This document shows, piece after piece, positions 24,741 through 25,082 of a stretch of DNA of 25,082 bases. The stretch is from Cyanobacteria bacterium HKST-UBA02 (lineage in GTDB: Bacteria; Cyanobacteriota; Vampirovibrionia; Obscuribacterales; Obscuribacteraceae), in assembly GCA_020431945.1 (NCBI GenBank), contig JAGQHH010000278.1, positions 1 through 25,082 of the forward strand. Reading direction: 5' to 3'. The translations under genes were made by a program, and so were the position numbers. Positions within the stretch are counted from its first letter, which is position 1. Each line of letters opens with the position of its first letter. Below the pieces are notes generated by a model. That model made no database searches and was not told the origin of the DNA. It saw only the letters and a program-made list of their open reading frames with translations.

Positions 24741-25082
24741 CCAGGTGATCTTCTTCCTGTTGCTCGAAGGCTTCCATCTGAGAGACGGGAACAGTCATGG
24801 TCGAGAGCTTCTGGGAGTGTCCCAGGGTGACCATGCGATCCATCACCGAAAAGATATCTTCGATATATCTAGCCAGGGCACGCCCCTGGGGCATGACCTG
24901 CTCGACGGTGGCGCCGAGGTAATAGTCGGCGGTGATGCCACCGACCACATCCACCTGACCGCTGCCTGCATCCTTGCTCCAGGCGCACTGGAAACGAAGG
25001 GTGAGGGGAGAGCCGGGCTGAGCGAGAAGGATGAGCCTGCGGACGAAGCCCTTGTTGTTGAGCTCGATCTCGCCGGTGAGTT
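24721..25082 (-). CDS. C-terminal part of an unrecognised protein (5' end outside window)
   Basis: The frame is open to the window edge, giving about 120 C-terminal residues. The first visible 45 are beta-like (LTGEIELNNKGFVRRLILLA, then PLTLRFQCAWS). Next comes QVDVVGGITADYYLG and a charged helical end, RYIEDIFSVMDRMVTLGHSQKL, finishing with an acidic EQQEEDHLVTQLES tail. No signal peptide or membrane helix is visible in this part. I do not recognise it. A GTG at 24954 is internal, not the true start. It overlaps the acyl-ligase gene tail to tail by 20 bases, so it is not part of that operon. Confidence 0.65.
   Translation of the reverse strand, partial: LTGEIELNNKGFVRRLILLAQPGSPLTLRFQCAWSKDAGSGQVDVVGGITADYYLGATVEQVMPQGRALARYIEDIFSVMDRMVTLGHSQKLSTMTVPVSQMEAFEQQEEDHLVTQLES

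Noticed and set aside
1..25082. CRISPR arrays, tRNA or rRNA genes, insertion sequences, prophage or defence genes
   Set aside because: No repeat-spacer pattern, no cloverleaf or rRNA signature, no transposase, integrase or phage structural protein was seen on either strand.

Overview
The window holds 21 protein genes packed tightly on both strands; three are cut or small and the rest are full length. I saw no rRNA, tRNA, CRISPR array, insertion sequence or phage gene. The DNA is GC-rich by eye. A lipoprotein membrane-fusion protein with an RND pump shows a Gram-negative-type envelope. MinC and MinE look most like cyanobacterial forms to me (RSGQ-type MinC core; MinE ending in a LIANFPL-like tail). 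There are no photosynthesis genes and the lifestyle is not visible. A bacterium of the wider cyanobacterial group, such as a non-photosynthetic Vampirovibrionia/Obscuribacterales-like lineage, is a reasonable but unproven guess.

Layout. (1) 1-3000: the tail of a coiled-coil protein, a small secreted protein built of 22-residue KKGLFG repeats, a MeaB-type G3E GTPase, a membrane-anchored hypothetical and a tiny two-helix membrane protein. (2) 3025-6348, minus strand: response regulator, TctE-like histidine kinase and MFS transporter, overlapping one another in one operon. (3) 6440-10958, plus strand: a divergent heavy-metal-type RND pump (lipoprotein adaptor plus CzcA/CusA-like pump) with no outer-membrane channel beside it. 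(4) 10911-12344, minus: an APC amino-acid permease. (5) 12584-16175, plus: minC-minD-minE-rodA, joining division-site placement to cell elongation. MinC carries a very long acidic linker. (6) 16291-24740, plus: six genes joined by 4-base overlaps or stop-start junctions. They encode a UbiA-type prenyltransferase, a PEP-synthase/rifampin-phosphotransferase-like dikinase, a BtaA-like (DUF3419) 3-amino-3-carboxypropyl transferase, a dolichol/phytol-kinase-like membrane protein, a GNAT acyltransferase and an AMP-forming acyl ligase. (7) 24721-25082, minus: the C-terminal end of an unrecognised protein.

The six-gene cluster is the best candidate for an undescribed system. Every member belongs to a family that acts on lipids, isoprenoids or activated acyl groups, or that supplies phosphoryl transfer, and the junctions imply co-translation. 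The parts suggest a pathway that phosphorylates a lipid alcohol, transfers a prenyl or similar group, adds an aminocarboxypropyl (homoserine-like) head group and then acylates it. The product cannot be read from the sequence. A second theme is extreme compaction: three convergent gene pairs overlap tail to tail by 14, 48 and 20 bases.
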